Assembly: GCA_013397865.1 (NCBI GenBank)
Contig: VZTI01000618.1
Coordinates: forward strand, 827,585 to 891,584
Length of the DNA stretch: 64,000 bases
Direction: 5' to 3'
Origin: Struthidea cinerea
Lineage: Eukaryota > Chordata > Aves > Passeriformes > Corcoracidae
In this document: positions 47,986 to 61,100 of the stretch, in pieces
Layout of the letters: each line of letters opens with the position of its first letter
How positions within the stretch are numbered: position 1 is the stretch's first letter
Notes under the pieces: generated by a model
What the model was told of the DNA's origin: nothing
Databases searched by the model: none
Seen by the model: the letters and a program-made list of their open reading frames with translations, nothing else
Translations under genes and position numbers: made by a program

Positions 47986-49005
47986 AGGTGTAAAGCGACT
48001 GGAGAAGTCAGAATCGGGATGGAAGGACATAGCTCGGTCGTGCTGGGGAACTGTTGATCTTTTACTGTACAGGCTGAAAAGTGCATTGATGACACTGAGC
48101 CAAGCTTTTCTCAGGAGCTTCAATGAGTGTGTAACCGATGAACATGGACAACAATCTGTGTTAACAACCTGAATCATGTACAGTCTGCTTTTTCTGTTGG
48201 TTTTATTTGAAATAATCGAATGCTGGTGTTGAGACCAAGTATGATTGACTTATAGTTCATTTTGTCTTTCTTTCTCTCCCTCTCTTTTGTTTTCCGTTAA
48301 TGGATAATTTTGTTTTTACTGTGCAAAATCCAAGATGCTGTCACAAAATGTATTCAGTGGGGTCCTTTGGATGGACATGCTGTCTGTAGCTCAGTGCCCA
48401 GAAAATATTGGAGTAACAGCAATTTAGTGGACTTCTGCACCTGTATTTGTGTATAATTGCTCGTGTTGTGCATAGGCAAAGAAGGGTTAGGATGTTTTTG
48501 AAAGTACTGCTGCATCAGTACCGATATAGCGTGTCAGCTCTGTTTACGAAGCAATACAGTCAGATTTTATTGATGTTTTTCAGTGTTGTACTAAATTTTG
48601 TGCTTGTGAACTCCGTAAAAGAGTATGTGCCATCATAAGACACAACTGGTAACCAAGTGTACTGCCTAAAAACTAAACAAAAAAAGTCCTTGGCACTGGC
48701 TAGTGTATGTCCTCTCAAGTGCCTTTTTGTTTGTACTGCTTCTCATTGTGTTAACATTAACTACAGCTTCTCTGCAGTTATGCCCTTGTCTTTAATCATA
48801 TTCTGATGGCTAACTGACTAAAAGAAAAGTATATTTTAGTGTAAGAAAATAGCCTCAGCCAAGGCAAGGGCTAATCAGATTTGACAACCTGGCTCGAGTG
48901 TTCTGCTTTCTGTATTTCAACTTCATGTCTCTTGACCCTTTTGTATAAAGCTGCAATATCCCCTTTTATTGTTCTTTCATATAGAATGTATTTTCAAATG
49001 TAAAA

Positions 49006-49050
49006 TCTCTCTCCCTTTCTCTTCTCTTTCTCTCTCTCTTTGTCTCTCTG
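49006..49050 (+). repeat. CT-rich pyrimidine microsatellite in the 3' UTR
   Basis: Imperfect CT/CTT repeats with very few purines over about 45 bases, within the probable 3' UTR. It could bind polypyrimidine-tract proteins and is likely length-variable. Confidence 0.8.
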
Positions 49051-50962
49051 AGTAGGTTGCATAAGCATTTGCCATTGCCAAGGAAAGAAAACTTCAGCTT
49101 TAACTTGCTGGTAATGGCAAAGGATTTTATTAGAGTTTGTGTTAAAAAATAAGGGAAAATTCTTAACTTTATCCTCCAAAGTCGAACTTTGGGTTTCTTC
49201 TTAACAGCATAAAGTGACAGTATCTTTTTTCCTGATGTCATGAAACATGTCTTTTATCCTGAACAGCTTGCCTGTTAATTACACTGGGGAAAATGTTTCC
49301 CTTACTGAAAAGATTGCCTTTAAAATGAGAAACTTTCCTCCTCTTGCCCCTACCTGAACTCGGAGTTCTGTTCTCTCAGTAACCGTGTGTTTTCATGCTA
49401 ATCAATGCTAATTGGGCTTACGCGTGGGTACTGAGGGCAGAATGAAATCCCACAGTGTATGTAGGGTATGTTCTTACCATCGTGTTATATCCAACTGGCA
49501 TATCATACCAGGAGGTTTCTGTTTGACCACAAGTGCAGACAGTGACCAATTCAGTGAACTGAGAACTCTAAGCTGTCGGAAAAATGTTTTTGACAATTAT
49601 GTGGCAATTTTTTTAATATTTTAGGGCAAAAACTATTGGTCAAATAATATCCAACAGCCTATGCAGCTGGTCCAACAGGGTAAAAAGAAACAAGAGCATG
49701 TTTCCCACAGGGGTCCATACAAGGCAGCGAGGGAGCTGAGGGGTCACTCCCCTCCTGCAGGTGCAAGGTGAGCCCCTGGGTTTCTGCAGTGACCTGCACA
49801 CAGCACAGCCATAACTGAGGGGCAGCTTCAACCTTCCCCTGGGTGTCTGCCAACCAGCAGATAAAACCAGTGCAAACATGGGGAAAGGAACATCCTACCA
49901 AGTGCTGAACTCATGTTTTTCCTCACTGAATTTCCTGAGTAGAGTCAGGGAAGTGATTGGGACTTTCTGAGTTAGTCTTTTCCAAAATTGCTTTTGTAGA
50001 AGAGCAATGAAATATCCTGTTCAGGATTAGGATTAAAGAAGGGCTAATGCAGCCTTGAATTACTCGGAGCAACAGAATCCACCCGTATTTATCAACCAAA
50101 TGTTTTGAAGTGTATAATTGCAACAGTATGAACTATAAAACAAAAAAATAATGTAGAAAATCCACTAGTAACCCAGAAACTGAAGAAAAAGGAAGGAGAC
50201 AGTAGGTAAAAATGAGGTTTGAAGTTGAAAATATTTTAAAGGAAGACCCAATAGAAAAAAAATGCGGACAGTTGCTACTTCAGAGGGGTCCTAAAGGCAA
50301 TGACTATCAGGAAAACCCAAACACCCACTTCAGGTCATCAGACCTTAGATTGATGGAAGAATTACCTCCCCAGCCTCTCAACCTTGGGTCCTCCAAAAGG
50401 TGAGACAGTGCACCTAAGGCCTGAAACTTTTGCCTAAAAGTTAGTCTATGAGATGTCCCAAGTGACAGACTCACTTTGACAGAGGTAGAATTTTCACTGG
50501 TTTCTAACACTGTAATTTGACCATAATGGTATTGCAGCAGCTAGTTAATTAACCCAAAGAAGAAAAGGATTTTTTCAAAACTATTTTCAGCACACCATCA
50601 CTGTGTGAGTCAGGAATTAAGGGTCTGTTCTCCTTAGCTGAAAAAACTTCTAGTCCACTAACTTGACTAAGAGTTACATGCTTATATTGCCTTGAAGAGA
50701 AAATCCCACTGGGGAGCCCAAGCCCAAAACCTTTTGAAATATTCCCACTGATTTCAATAGATTCTGGACCAGCTCTAGGTCTTGATCTATTTGAACAGAA
50801 AAGCTGGTAGTTGGCGGGTTTTTTCCTTCTTTTAATATACTGAGAATAGTGAACATAGAAAGGAATTTATCTCCTTTGTGGTCTTCAGATATTACTATGA
50901 TAATGAGGATTAGCACTGAAGATTTGATTTCTCTGAAGGTAATAGAATTAAAGTTGCCCTTC

Positions 50963-50968
50963 AATAAA
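50963..50968 (+). terminator. NRP1: Polyadenylation signal AATAAA (candidate, proximal)
   Basis: First canonical AATAAA after the NRP1 stop codon. No strong downstream GT-rich element is obvious within 40 bases, so it may be a minor site. Confidence 0.4.
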
Positions 50969-51435
50969 GGAAAAATGATACTGCAACTTTACATTGAAAA
51001 GTATCTTGCACTGATAAATATATTTAAAAAAATTATATGTTTATAAAGTTATTAATTTGTAAAGGCAGTGTTACAAAATGTTCAGTTTATATTGTTTTAG
51101 ATTGTTTCATAATTTTTAAAGTGTAAAATAACATATTTTTTCTTTATTGAAAAACTATAAAAATCTTCTGTAGTAAAATGATTTCATTTTACTGGTATAT
51201 TATTGCTTCATGTTTTGTACCATCATAAAACTTTGTGCAAATTTTTTTTACAGAAATTTTTATTTTCTATGACAATATGACACTTGTAAATTGTTGTTTC
51301 AAAATGAACAGTGAAGCCTTAACTTTAAATGACATTTGTATTCTCAGACACTGAGTAGCATTAAAAAACCACATAGAACTGAACTGTAACTTAAATTTCC
51401 AAACTATGACTACTACATTCCAAAGAAACAGTTGA

Positions 51436-51506
51436 ATTAAACATTTTCATAAAATATCCCATAGCTGATGTATTTTATTATACTAAAATGGATTGGTATT
51501 ATTAAA
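51436..51506 (+). terminator. NRP1: Polyadenylation signals ATTAAA x2 (candidate, distal)
   Basis: ATTAAA at 51436-51441 and 51501-51506. The second is followed at once by a GT-rich stretch (GGCTGGTTTTATTT), a reasonable downstream element, and it coincides with the end of the AT-rich conserved-looking block. Confidence 0.45.
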
Positions 51507-53596
51507 TGGCTGGTTTTATTTAGCATCTTGCAACAAGCACAGTGTTATAATCACAATTACATTTGTTGATAGGCAGCTCCAACAAACAGACACCTTGGTG
51601 GGTTTGTTCATTGTTTAGGACAGAGGGATTCACCTTTGCCTGACTCGTTCTCTTTCCTTGCTGGAATATGCTCCCACAACCTGCTTTTCAGCCAAACAGG
51701 TGGGATTTAAGAGGACACATCTGCCACCACTGCCCCTTGCCATGGGCCACCCAATGTAACACCCTGTGCAGGTGTCACACCCCTCTTGGGGCTTGCTCTT
51801 GGGCAGGGGTGACTTTACTGCCAAGTAATGCCCATTTTTGATGTGTTAGCCGACTAAATCTGCGCTCCTGTGGTAAGATTTACACTCATAAGGTCCCTGC
51901 AAATTTCCATCATCAGGAAGTCATCAGGACTCACCCAACCATGGCCAAATTTCCCAAGGGGGGATACAAGTTGATGATTGGAGCAAATGCAGCCAGGGCA
52001 GCCCATTGGGCCTGGTTTGGCATCAGCTGGCTGCCAAACTCACCTGTGGAACACATGGTCATGTGTAGGGAGACCTTCAAGGACCTAGCATCCAGATCAG
52101 AAGCTTTAGATTGCACATTTCCTGCTTTATGCAATACTTACCTATTTTGTTTCCTTTTAATACTCAGCACTCTGTACATTAAAGTCTGACAAATCTTTTC
52201 TTTACATTGCACACATGAACAAAGCCCAGACTGTCAGTATGTCATTAGGTGGAGTATAAACATTTTGCTTCAGCTACTTTACCACTCATGGGAAAAATAC
52301 TGTACTTATTACCATATACTTGATCACTGTTAACACTTGAAAAGAACATATTGAATCTTGTCTGCTCAAGAGAACAGTGCTGTGTGTACCTGTTTAAAAT
52401 ATGAGATGGAACTACAGCAAGCACCTGACAAAATCCCTACTCAGAGTAGGGATTTCCCCCAAAAGGTGGTTGTGAAAGTTGCTGTCCGTAGAACCACAGT
52501 ACCCAAATTCCTTAGAGGTGTACTTCTTTGCACTCTGCTTCTGTGATAACCAGCCACAGGGCTCTTTGAGGGAAAATAAATGGCAATGGAATTGATTAGT
52601 GAAAAAAAGAAATCTGTGAAGTGAATCTGTGGAGGATGATTCTTAGGAAAGACAGACAAGTATTTTAAGTAAAGAAAATTCTCTTTCATTCAGGGAAAAT
52701 TAATTTGCCTAGAAGCTAACAAGTGCTTGGTGCTAAACCTTCAGTTTTCCACACCAAACAGGCCAAATAAAGCAAGGACAAAAATGGTGCAATGGGATTT
52801 GAATTACTTTTCAGAACATAACTTTTAAACTAGAAGAAAAAGAAGAGCAGATGGAAATAGCAGATGGGTCAGCTACAGACAAACAGTGCCAGAAGTGCAC
52901 AGTTATGAGGGTCATGGTCTGTAAAAAGGGTCTTTGGCAGGTAGTGAAAGCAAACCCCTTTATTATTTCAGCAATTAAATGTACCATCCCAGATCCAGCA
53001 GCCCCGTAGCCAGTCCCATTTCCTTTCCTTTTGTCAGGATGTAAAATACAAGTGCACAGCAAAAGGCAGGTGCAGAGGAGAAGGTGGGAGCAGCACTGCT
53101 GGTGTCGGGTTGGGTGATGCCCATCCCGAGAGAGAGCAGTGCCCATCTGTGCAAACCTGCCCTCTGGAGCAAAGCTGCCAGTCCCAGTGGAGATGAAGCT
53201 CCTCCATCCTCAGAACCTACTTTTTATGAGGCATATGAAGACCTGACAGGTGCAACCTAATACAGCCATAATTTTGAACCATGCAATTCTTTTCTTATGC
53301 ACAATTAGTCTCTTCCCAAGTCTATTCTTCTAAGCCACTTTGCCAAAGTCAAATGTCAAAGTTGGGTTGGATTTTCAGATTGTGGCATTTGGACATTACA
53401 TCCCAGAAGTAATTCCCTTCCCATTCCTCAATTGTCCTGTCCTTTGCAATACATTATACCTAACAGCATATTGGTTCAAGCAACATTAATTTATTAGAGC
53501 TTTAATTTCTTATTTTATATCATTTTATGCCTCAAGTCACCCATAACCACAATTTTATCTACAAGTGTCTGTTAAATTATAACAGAGTGTGTCTGA

Positions 53597-53612
53597 TTTT
53601 TTTTTTTTTTTT
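53597..53612 (+). repeat. Poly-T run (16)
   Basis: Uninterrupted run of sixteen T. Without recognisable flanking retroelement sequence it is simply a homopolymer. Confidence 0.9.
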
Positions 53613-55108
53613 GCCATGGTGTATGTTGTATAGATGTTTTATTTGCTGATTAGTCCGCCTGTAGTCCCTAATTGCTTTTCCACAGTAGGTCAGTTCTCTA
53701 TATACATTTCCATTGTCATAGCTACACACAATCAAGCTCTAATCTTATCACCTCAGGACTGATGGTGTCTCAACGTTTATAACTGAAAATCTCATTAAAA
53801 AATCTTCTGGCATTTTTCACAGATGGATGGAGTCTTATCATGTGTCCAAACCTAATTCCATCTTCAATAATCATATTCTCCTATTTAAATTTACATTGTT
53901 TTTACTCATCTCTCAGACATTTGATTCATGTCCCTGTCATTGTACTGCATCACTGTGCACCATGCACTGTATTTTATTACAGACAGTTGTGTTTTCGTAA
54001 TGGGTGAGGTGGGTCTGAATTGAAAAAGGAATTGCAGTCTTACTGGAGCACCACTGGTACCAGAAAGAGAGGTCAGGTGTTTCTCTCAATGGTAGAAGGT
54101 AAGGAGAAGGTTTGGCAGGGTTTGTCAGGTGCTGGCATGGCAAGCACTGAGGGATTTGATGTTGAGAGTCTGGAGGATAAAGGGCTTGCCTGAGGAAACA
54201 AGTACTTCTGGTGACAGGAGTTGCTAAGAGAATTACCAGGAAACTCCATTCATTTCAATGCCTTCATTTTTCTCTGACCAAAAAAAAAAACCCTCACAAT
54301 TCTAAAAAAAATGTCTGCAATATAAAAATGTCTCTGGCATCTGCCATGCACTTTTAAATCCACAGGCATGGAAGAAGGGAGTGGGGGTACCAACCCATCT
54401 GTTAGCTGAATCTAAATGGTGGATTACTAAATTCAGAGAGGCAATGGGCGTGGATGTGGCTTTGAAGATCCAGGCAGCATCTTAGGGCTGTAAGACTGGC
54501 ATTCTTCATACATCATTTTCATTTTGAAATCTTTTCACCTTTATTCCCTTTTGTCTGCAACAGGTTGGTTTATGCCACTTGTTTCAAAGTAAATTGCCTG
54601 GGCTGAACTACTGGTTTGTATGGTTTTCTGCTATTAATGCATTTTTTTGTAGTGCAGTTTATGCTTCCTTCACTGCTCAAATACTTTAGTAACATTTCCC
54701 TGTGCATTACTAAGACACGAAGAGCATGAAATAAGGCCACCCGATGCCACACATACCACGTGTCAGAAGAGAGAAGATCCCACTTTGTCCCACACCTCCT
54801 CTTCCACATTCCTGCCAGGGATGTGTACTCCATATCAGAGACCCAGACACTACATCTTTAATAAATAATCTACCTTTCAGGGAGCCTCAATGCTTTCTAC
54901 ATCATGCCTGATATCTTTGCAATAATTAAATATTAATATCAATATTCTCTAAATATTTGCTTCCCAGCTTCATAACTGTGAGCATACAAGAGTGGGTCAG
55001 GGGGTCAGCCTCATTTTGCCTTCTGAGACTACTAAACAGACCACAGTGTCTCATCTTTCTCTACTTTTAACCTGCTAATCTATGTTTTTCATAGCTCTAT
55101 CATCAAGG

Positions 55109-55125
55109 AAAAAAAAAAAAAAAAA
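55109..55125 (+). repeat. Poly-A run (17)
   Basis: Uninterrupted run of seventeen A followed by an AC-rich tail (CAACCCAAACAACAC). It could be the end of a processed retrocopy, but the sequence before it matches nothing I recognise. Confidence 0.9.
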
Positions 55126-58100
55126 CAACCCAAACAACACAAAAGATAGGTCTATCCAATTTCTATTTACACGACTGAAAAAAAATCCATTGAATATGTA
55201 AAGAAATACAAAGTTATTTTCATTTTGAAATGTTTTTTTGTGGAGTGAAGCAGAAAGTCACCAGACTGGTTGAAGGTAGTATTTGAGATGTCTGTGAAGC
55301 AGTAAGGAGACAGCCACTGGAACCTTCTGAAAATTAACCTGTAACATCTGGAAAAGAGTAACAAGTCTGCAAAGCAATGAGAACACAGGAATATCAAAGA
55401 AGGCAGGTATTGGTTTTACCCCAAGCATGGCTGAAAAAATGGAAGAAAAGCAGGAAAATACTTAGTGTTAAGAGTAGATCAGAAAGGACCTTCTTATTCT
55501 TAGTTCTACTGGTTTGTCTTTTAATTAATCCTCAGAAGATGGAAGGCAAAACAAGGAATGAACTGAACTCCAACTCAGTCCCACCTACAGCTCATGTGGA
55601 ATAATCCACACTCTACAGTTACCATGCATCTCTGAGACTGAGGCAAGGAGAAATTCGTACCACGACCCTTCATGTGAAAGATCACTGGCCCTCAACACCA
55701 ACCCCTTTTCATATTCTCCAAACAGTTACATGAAGGAAGCAATACCACTTTGTACCCATAACCTACATTTCAAACGCGTTTTTCATGTCCTACACCATAT
55801 TATCTTCCTTTTGTATTTTTTCGGCCTCTCTTCTTCTTAAGATGAGGGCTGCCAATTAAGCCACATTACCCCAGGTTCTGTCTTGTATGGTGCAGGGCAC
55901 CCCAGTTCCCATTTACCAGCTTGGGAAGCCCAGTGTGGGACCAGATCTCCCATTCTCTCAGATGATGCTGCTCCACTGCCCAAGCGTCTCCTGGCTTGAT
56001 GGTTTTTTTGCATCACTATCTTGTTTGCAAGAGGAGGTCATTGCAAGTTCACCTGAAATCTAGACCCTTATTTCACTGCCATAATCTCTAGGTGACTAAG
56101 GATCATCTTTGCTACTTTTAACAAGTCTTTTCACAATCTATACCCTTTTCTTCATGCGTACCGAGGTCTTAAAGTGGTCAACTTAAAGCCATATATCTTG
56201 ATAAAGTGGCTGAATTACTGCTGCTGAATGGGAGGCCATTATCTACAATTAGTTTATGGCTCTTAACAGCCATTATTGCGAAAGATGGATTTCTCGGTAG
56301 GGTAAGTGTCTTACCAAAGATCCTGTTAGTAGTCCTGCTTATGAAAACTTAAATGGTAGCTGCTTTCTGGAAAAAATCAGATTACTCTCCAACTGAAATA
56401 AACTATTACCAGCTTATTACTATGGGTAATAAATAGGTTATATGCATTATAATAATTATTGTAACTTACTATGAGGACTATTTGGTTCTTCTGTGCTGTG
56501 TACTGTATGCAAATATGGGCAGCACTAGATAGACAGACAGAAAAAATGCTGTGAGGATGTCACCGTATGGCTTAAGAGAAAAATACCAAACATCTCACAA
56601 CTAGAGGATGTAGTAACTTGCCTCAGAGTAGCAGCTTTTCTTTCTCTGTTTACAGAAGTATGGTGGTTAGAAGAGTTAGAATGTGTGTCTGCCAATTCAT
56701 TGGAGAAAACTATGGATTTATGAATCTCCTTGAGGAAGTGCCTCCTGATGAAGGACACGAAGGAGCAGAGAGTAGAGGCAGAGTAGATGAGGTCATGAAC
56801 TTCATTTTACTTCTCATCATGAGTAATAGTGCTAAACTGATAGTCAGTCAGATCTCTCATTTTCTTTAATTTAACGCTATACTTCTTGCTCCTTGCATTA
56901 CTGACCCCACATTATAACTGAACCGTGCATTTTATTACAATGCTAAGCACTGCTTTAAATGCACAAGAAGATTTCACTGCTTTTTATACTGAATAGTTAT
57001 GTGTGGTGAGTTTTGTTCTTTTCACATGAAGAACCGATTCAGAGCTAACAACTTGTATAATTTTAATCAAGTCTCATTTCACACAGGCTGTGAACTTTAA
57101 TACAGATTTCTGTTTCTTCTGGGCTTCAAATACAGTGAGCAGATCAACACAAGTCTGACCTTTGTGGTTTCATATGGGCACATACTTGCTGATGGCACTT
57201 CATTAGACATCAGTGGCAATAGAGCTTTCAACCTCGTTGCCAGCTTTCTTCAGAGCTGTTTCTGATTAACAATATATACATTTTAACCAATGTCACTTTG
57301 TCCATGTATTAAAAATAGCAAGCACACATATGTACTTATCTTTGAGATGCAGCTGTGGTTCTGCATCAGAAAATGAAGGAGCACTAGAAGCACTAGAATG
57401 AAGTGTTTGCCTAAAAGAAAAGGTGTGTGCAATTGTTAAATATCTGGAGGTTTTAGTCGGGTTTGTGGATTCCTTGTGATGGTGTAATGCATTTAGAAAC
57501 GCAAAGAGCTTCTCTACAGGCAGAAGTATTTTCAGACTGTTCTCTCTGCTCTTTTAGCTCACTTCCTAACTCAGATTTGAGAAAGTCTTTAATATTTAGC
57601 AAATATTTTGCTCTACTATTTTATGCATATAATATTCTTTGAGATAAATGAATTTGTATTTAATGTTTATATTGTGATAGTCCCTACTAGTAGGATTACA
57701 ATTCATGGTCCTGTGAAGTTAAACAACATTAAAGATACAGAAAATGTACATTCCAACGTCACAGACAGGAGCTGTAATGTGGCTGCTGTGACCACAGGTG
57801 GTTCTGAACCCAGTGTCTTTGTCAAGTATCTTTATTGCCAGCTCTGTCTCTTGTATTTTCCACTGCAGTTCCTGGATTTTAGGATCAATACATCAAAAGC
57901 ATGGGATGCTAAGAAAAATGTGGTCAATGAGTCTTAAAGAAGAGCATCCAGCTTGTCTATCACTGGCTAAGTTTGGCATCATCTCCCAAGTGTGAGTTAC
58001 ATTCGCTGTTTCAAACACCTACCTGATGGGGTGAATTCTCCTTTTACAGTATCAGTTTCTCTTGCCTGTACAGTAGCTTAAATTAATAGTTTGGATTTAA

Positions 58101-61100
58101 GGGCCTATATTTTAGATTGATAAAATGAAATGAAAAAAATATCCTAATTATTTCTAATTATGTGCCAACTAGTGGTTTTGTTTGGTTTTACCAAGGACAA
58201 GGATCTGAACTGCTTTGACTGAGTTTCATCTTAGTTCGTTTTGACCTCTGGAAGCATTGGTTGACCTGCTAGTCAGTGAGCAGAAGCTAAACTTCACCAC
58301 TTAGGTTATACTAGGACTCTCAAAAGCCTCTGGCTCAGGTTCAGTAGTGGAGTTAAATATGTAGTTTGAAAGTAGGTAGAACACTGGATCCTTCATTCCG
58401 GTGTCGGCCACTGCTACCTCCAGATTTATGACATGCCTTGAAGAAGCTTTATCCTACCCTCATACTTAGGTAGACTTGGGTCTACTCATGTCTTTATTCA
58501 GAGTCTAGAACTAAGAATTCAACCTGATTTTTTATAGGCTTGCTAAATTTGCTTCTTAAATTGGTTTTGCTCTGGCTCTACAAGGTAATTATAGTGTTTC
58601 CTACAGTGCTGCAGTTCAGACCTATAGTCACCTACCTCACAATCATCTATTCATTTTCTCACTTCTTTTTGTGTTTTGGTTTTGTTCTGATCTATCTGTG
58701 TAACTTCACATAAAGCTGAGGGTTTTCTTTTTAGAGATTTGCTCTACCGACAACTTTATTCTCTTGCGACTCTGTGAATAAAAACCATCTATTTCAGAAG
58801 TGCAGCTCTTAATTCTCTCCAGGAAGTCTCAAACTTCTGAAACTTACAGGTTTATTTTATAAGTTCACAGGCATTTCTAACCATTACTTTAGATGGTTTG
58901 TTAATTTTTCTCAGCAACAAGCACACTTATGTCCATGACAGGCAGCATGAAGGATGACCCAAAATCATAGTCTGCTTTTAATACAGAAGAAGGCTTAGTG
59001 AGTATATTAATGAAACCTGACAGAACCCTGAAATGAGCTGGAAGAAACTATCACCAGAAGTGTTAGTAAGAATTATTACAGTTATTATTATTGACACCAC
59101 TGTGCTTGCAGCGAACCTTGAATTCTTTTCTGATAGTTCTTATTAGGAGAAATCATATTTCTTGTCTGAATATACATTTTAACAAAAGGACCATGCCATG
59201 TCTTCCTTCTTTTTGCATTTATGTGGGCAAACAGGACAGGTCCCAGTAGATGCCATATAAATCACCACATTGAAGAAGCTTGTTCTGATTTTTTGGTGCT
59301 TGCTACACTAAAGAGACAGAGGCATTCATACTATCTTCAAGTTTCTCTTCAATACACTTGCAAATCCCTATGGTTCAGATTATAATCACTTCCAAGCACA
59401 GTTTCTGTTTCTCCATCCTCACTGTGCAGAAGGAAGATAAAGATTTTCTGAGTCTCTCTTCAATCATTCTAAAACACCCACCTTTTTTCTTTTATGATTA
59501 TTGTCTCAGGTCAGTGCGTGTTCTAAAACAAATATGAGCGTGTACAGGAGACAGCTGTGATCCCTTAGGTGCACGTGTTATCGAATGTCTGGAAGATATC
59601 GTGCAAACAAAATGCACAAATGATAGAGAAATGGAAAATGGCTCATCATTTCCAAGCCCTTTAAATCGGAGTAATCAGACATCCCCAAATCTGCTGAGCT
59701 ATGTTGAAGCTAGAGAAAGTACAGAGCAATCAAAATGCCACTGCTCTTCCTGCTAATGGTGCTGCCAGACCCAGTTTGACGGGCCTTACTCAAGTAAAAC
59801 AGCACAGAAAGTCAGATGGAGCATTTTTGGAGAAATATTCAGGGCTACTCTTCACTCTTGCTGGCTGAAAAGCAACATCAGTGTCTTAGAGGACTACTAG
59901 CAGACAAGCAGTAAGTGCCATAGAAAAAGAAGACTGTAGAAGAAATTGAAAATGCAAAGTTAATGTTAACCTGCTGCAGAAGCAGAGAAGACTGGTCATT
60001 AGCAATTCACACAGGGTTTCGAATATGAAATAATCATTATAACTGCTTGTACAGATCACAGTTTTAGCTTTTATCATAACAGCTTAGCTATAGCTCCCAG
60101 CACTGAAACGATTTTTATATTCAATGCAGTATATTTGTCGACCTTACTGTATGAAAACCAGGATCTGTAAGTTCATAATGTATGTTCAGAATGTAAGCAG
60201 CCCCCAGATGGCAAGTTTCAAACAACTCCTGATGCTAACAAATACACAAAGCCACTTATTACATCATTTTCTGAGGTTAGTAGATCCTCATTCCTCAAGC
60301 AGCTGAAATAACTTCTGTTCCCTAGACATGCTTGGTGCACAACTGCAGCAGATATGGGTTCACTTCAGGCACATAACTCACAGAACTCATTAAAGATCCA
60401 ATTTAGCTGTTCTGAATTACAGTTTGTGAGAGCTTATTTCTCTCAATACAAAAGAAACTCTAGAAGACAAGTCTCGTCTTCTCCTCTCCCCCAAATCAGT
60501 TCCAGTGCTCAACTCCTGCTGTAAATTACTATTCAGTGCAAGCCAAAGTCTCGAGAACTTGCTGGCCTGTTTGCTATTGGCAAGCACATCACAATCATTC
60601 AGCATTTTTTAGGGGTTTTTTAACTCTTCTGCTCTTTATTTCACTGGAAAGGATTAAAGCAGAGGAGGTTGATTAACATGGACGTAGGATCTATCCAAGA
60701 TTTTTGACCCAAGAATCTGGTAGCCATCATGTGCATCACCAAAAATACTTTAAAATACATCTGTAAGATTTGGCGTCATCTCAATATTCCACACACAACA
60801 AAACTATATGACTGTAAAATCTATTTGATGGCCATTGGTAGTGACAGGACGTGTCTTTTTAAATTCCATCTCATCTCTAGAGTAATTGAACTCTATTTGC
60901 ACTGTAGTTCAGCTCTTAGAAGCTTGAGTTCCACCTTTCAATAAATCATTATCAATTGACTGAAAAGACTTCACTCTTTTCCAAACACTGAAGAGCAATG
61001 CAGGTCCAAATCTGAGAATTAATATTCCAAAGATCATGTATATTTTTAGACTTCTAAAACAAACTACCCCATGGAGTGAATAAAAACACATCTTGTCAGC

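Larger units (their letters stand above)
47986..51525 (+). other. NRP1: NRP1 3' UTR (3' end inferred)
   Basis: No large coding frame follows the stop. The first canonical AATAAA after the stop is at 50963-50968, about 3 kb downstream, and a markedly AT-rich block to about 51.5 kb resembles the conserved distal 3' UTR of vertebrate NRP1 as I remember it. It contains a pyrimidine microsatellite (49006-49050) and seed-match sites for several microRNA families. The end point is an estimate; transcript data would fix it. Confidence 0.6.
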
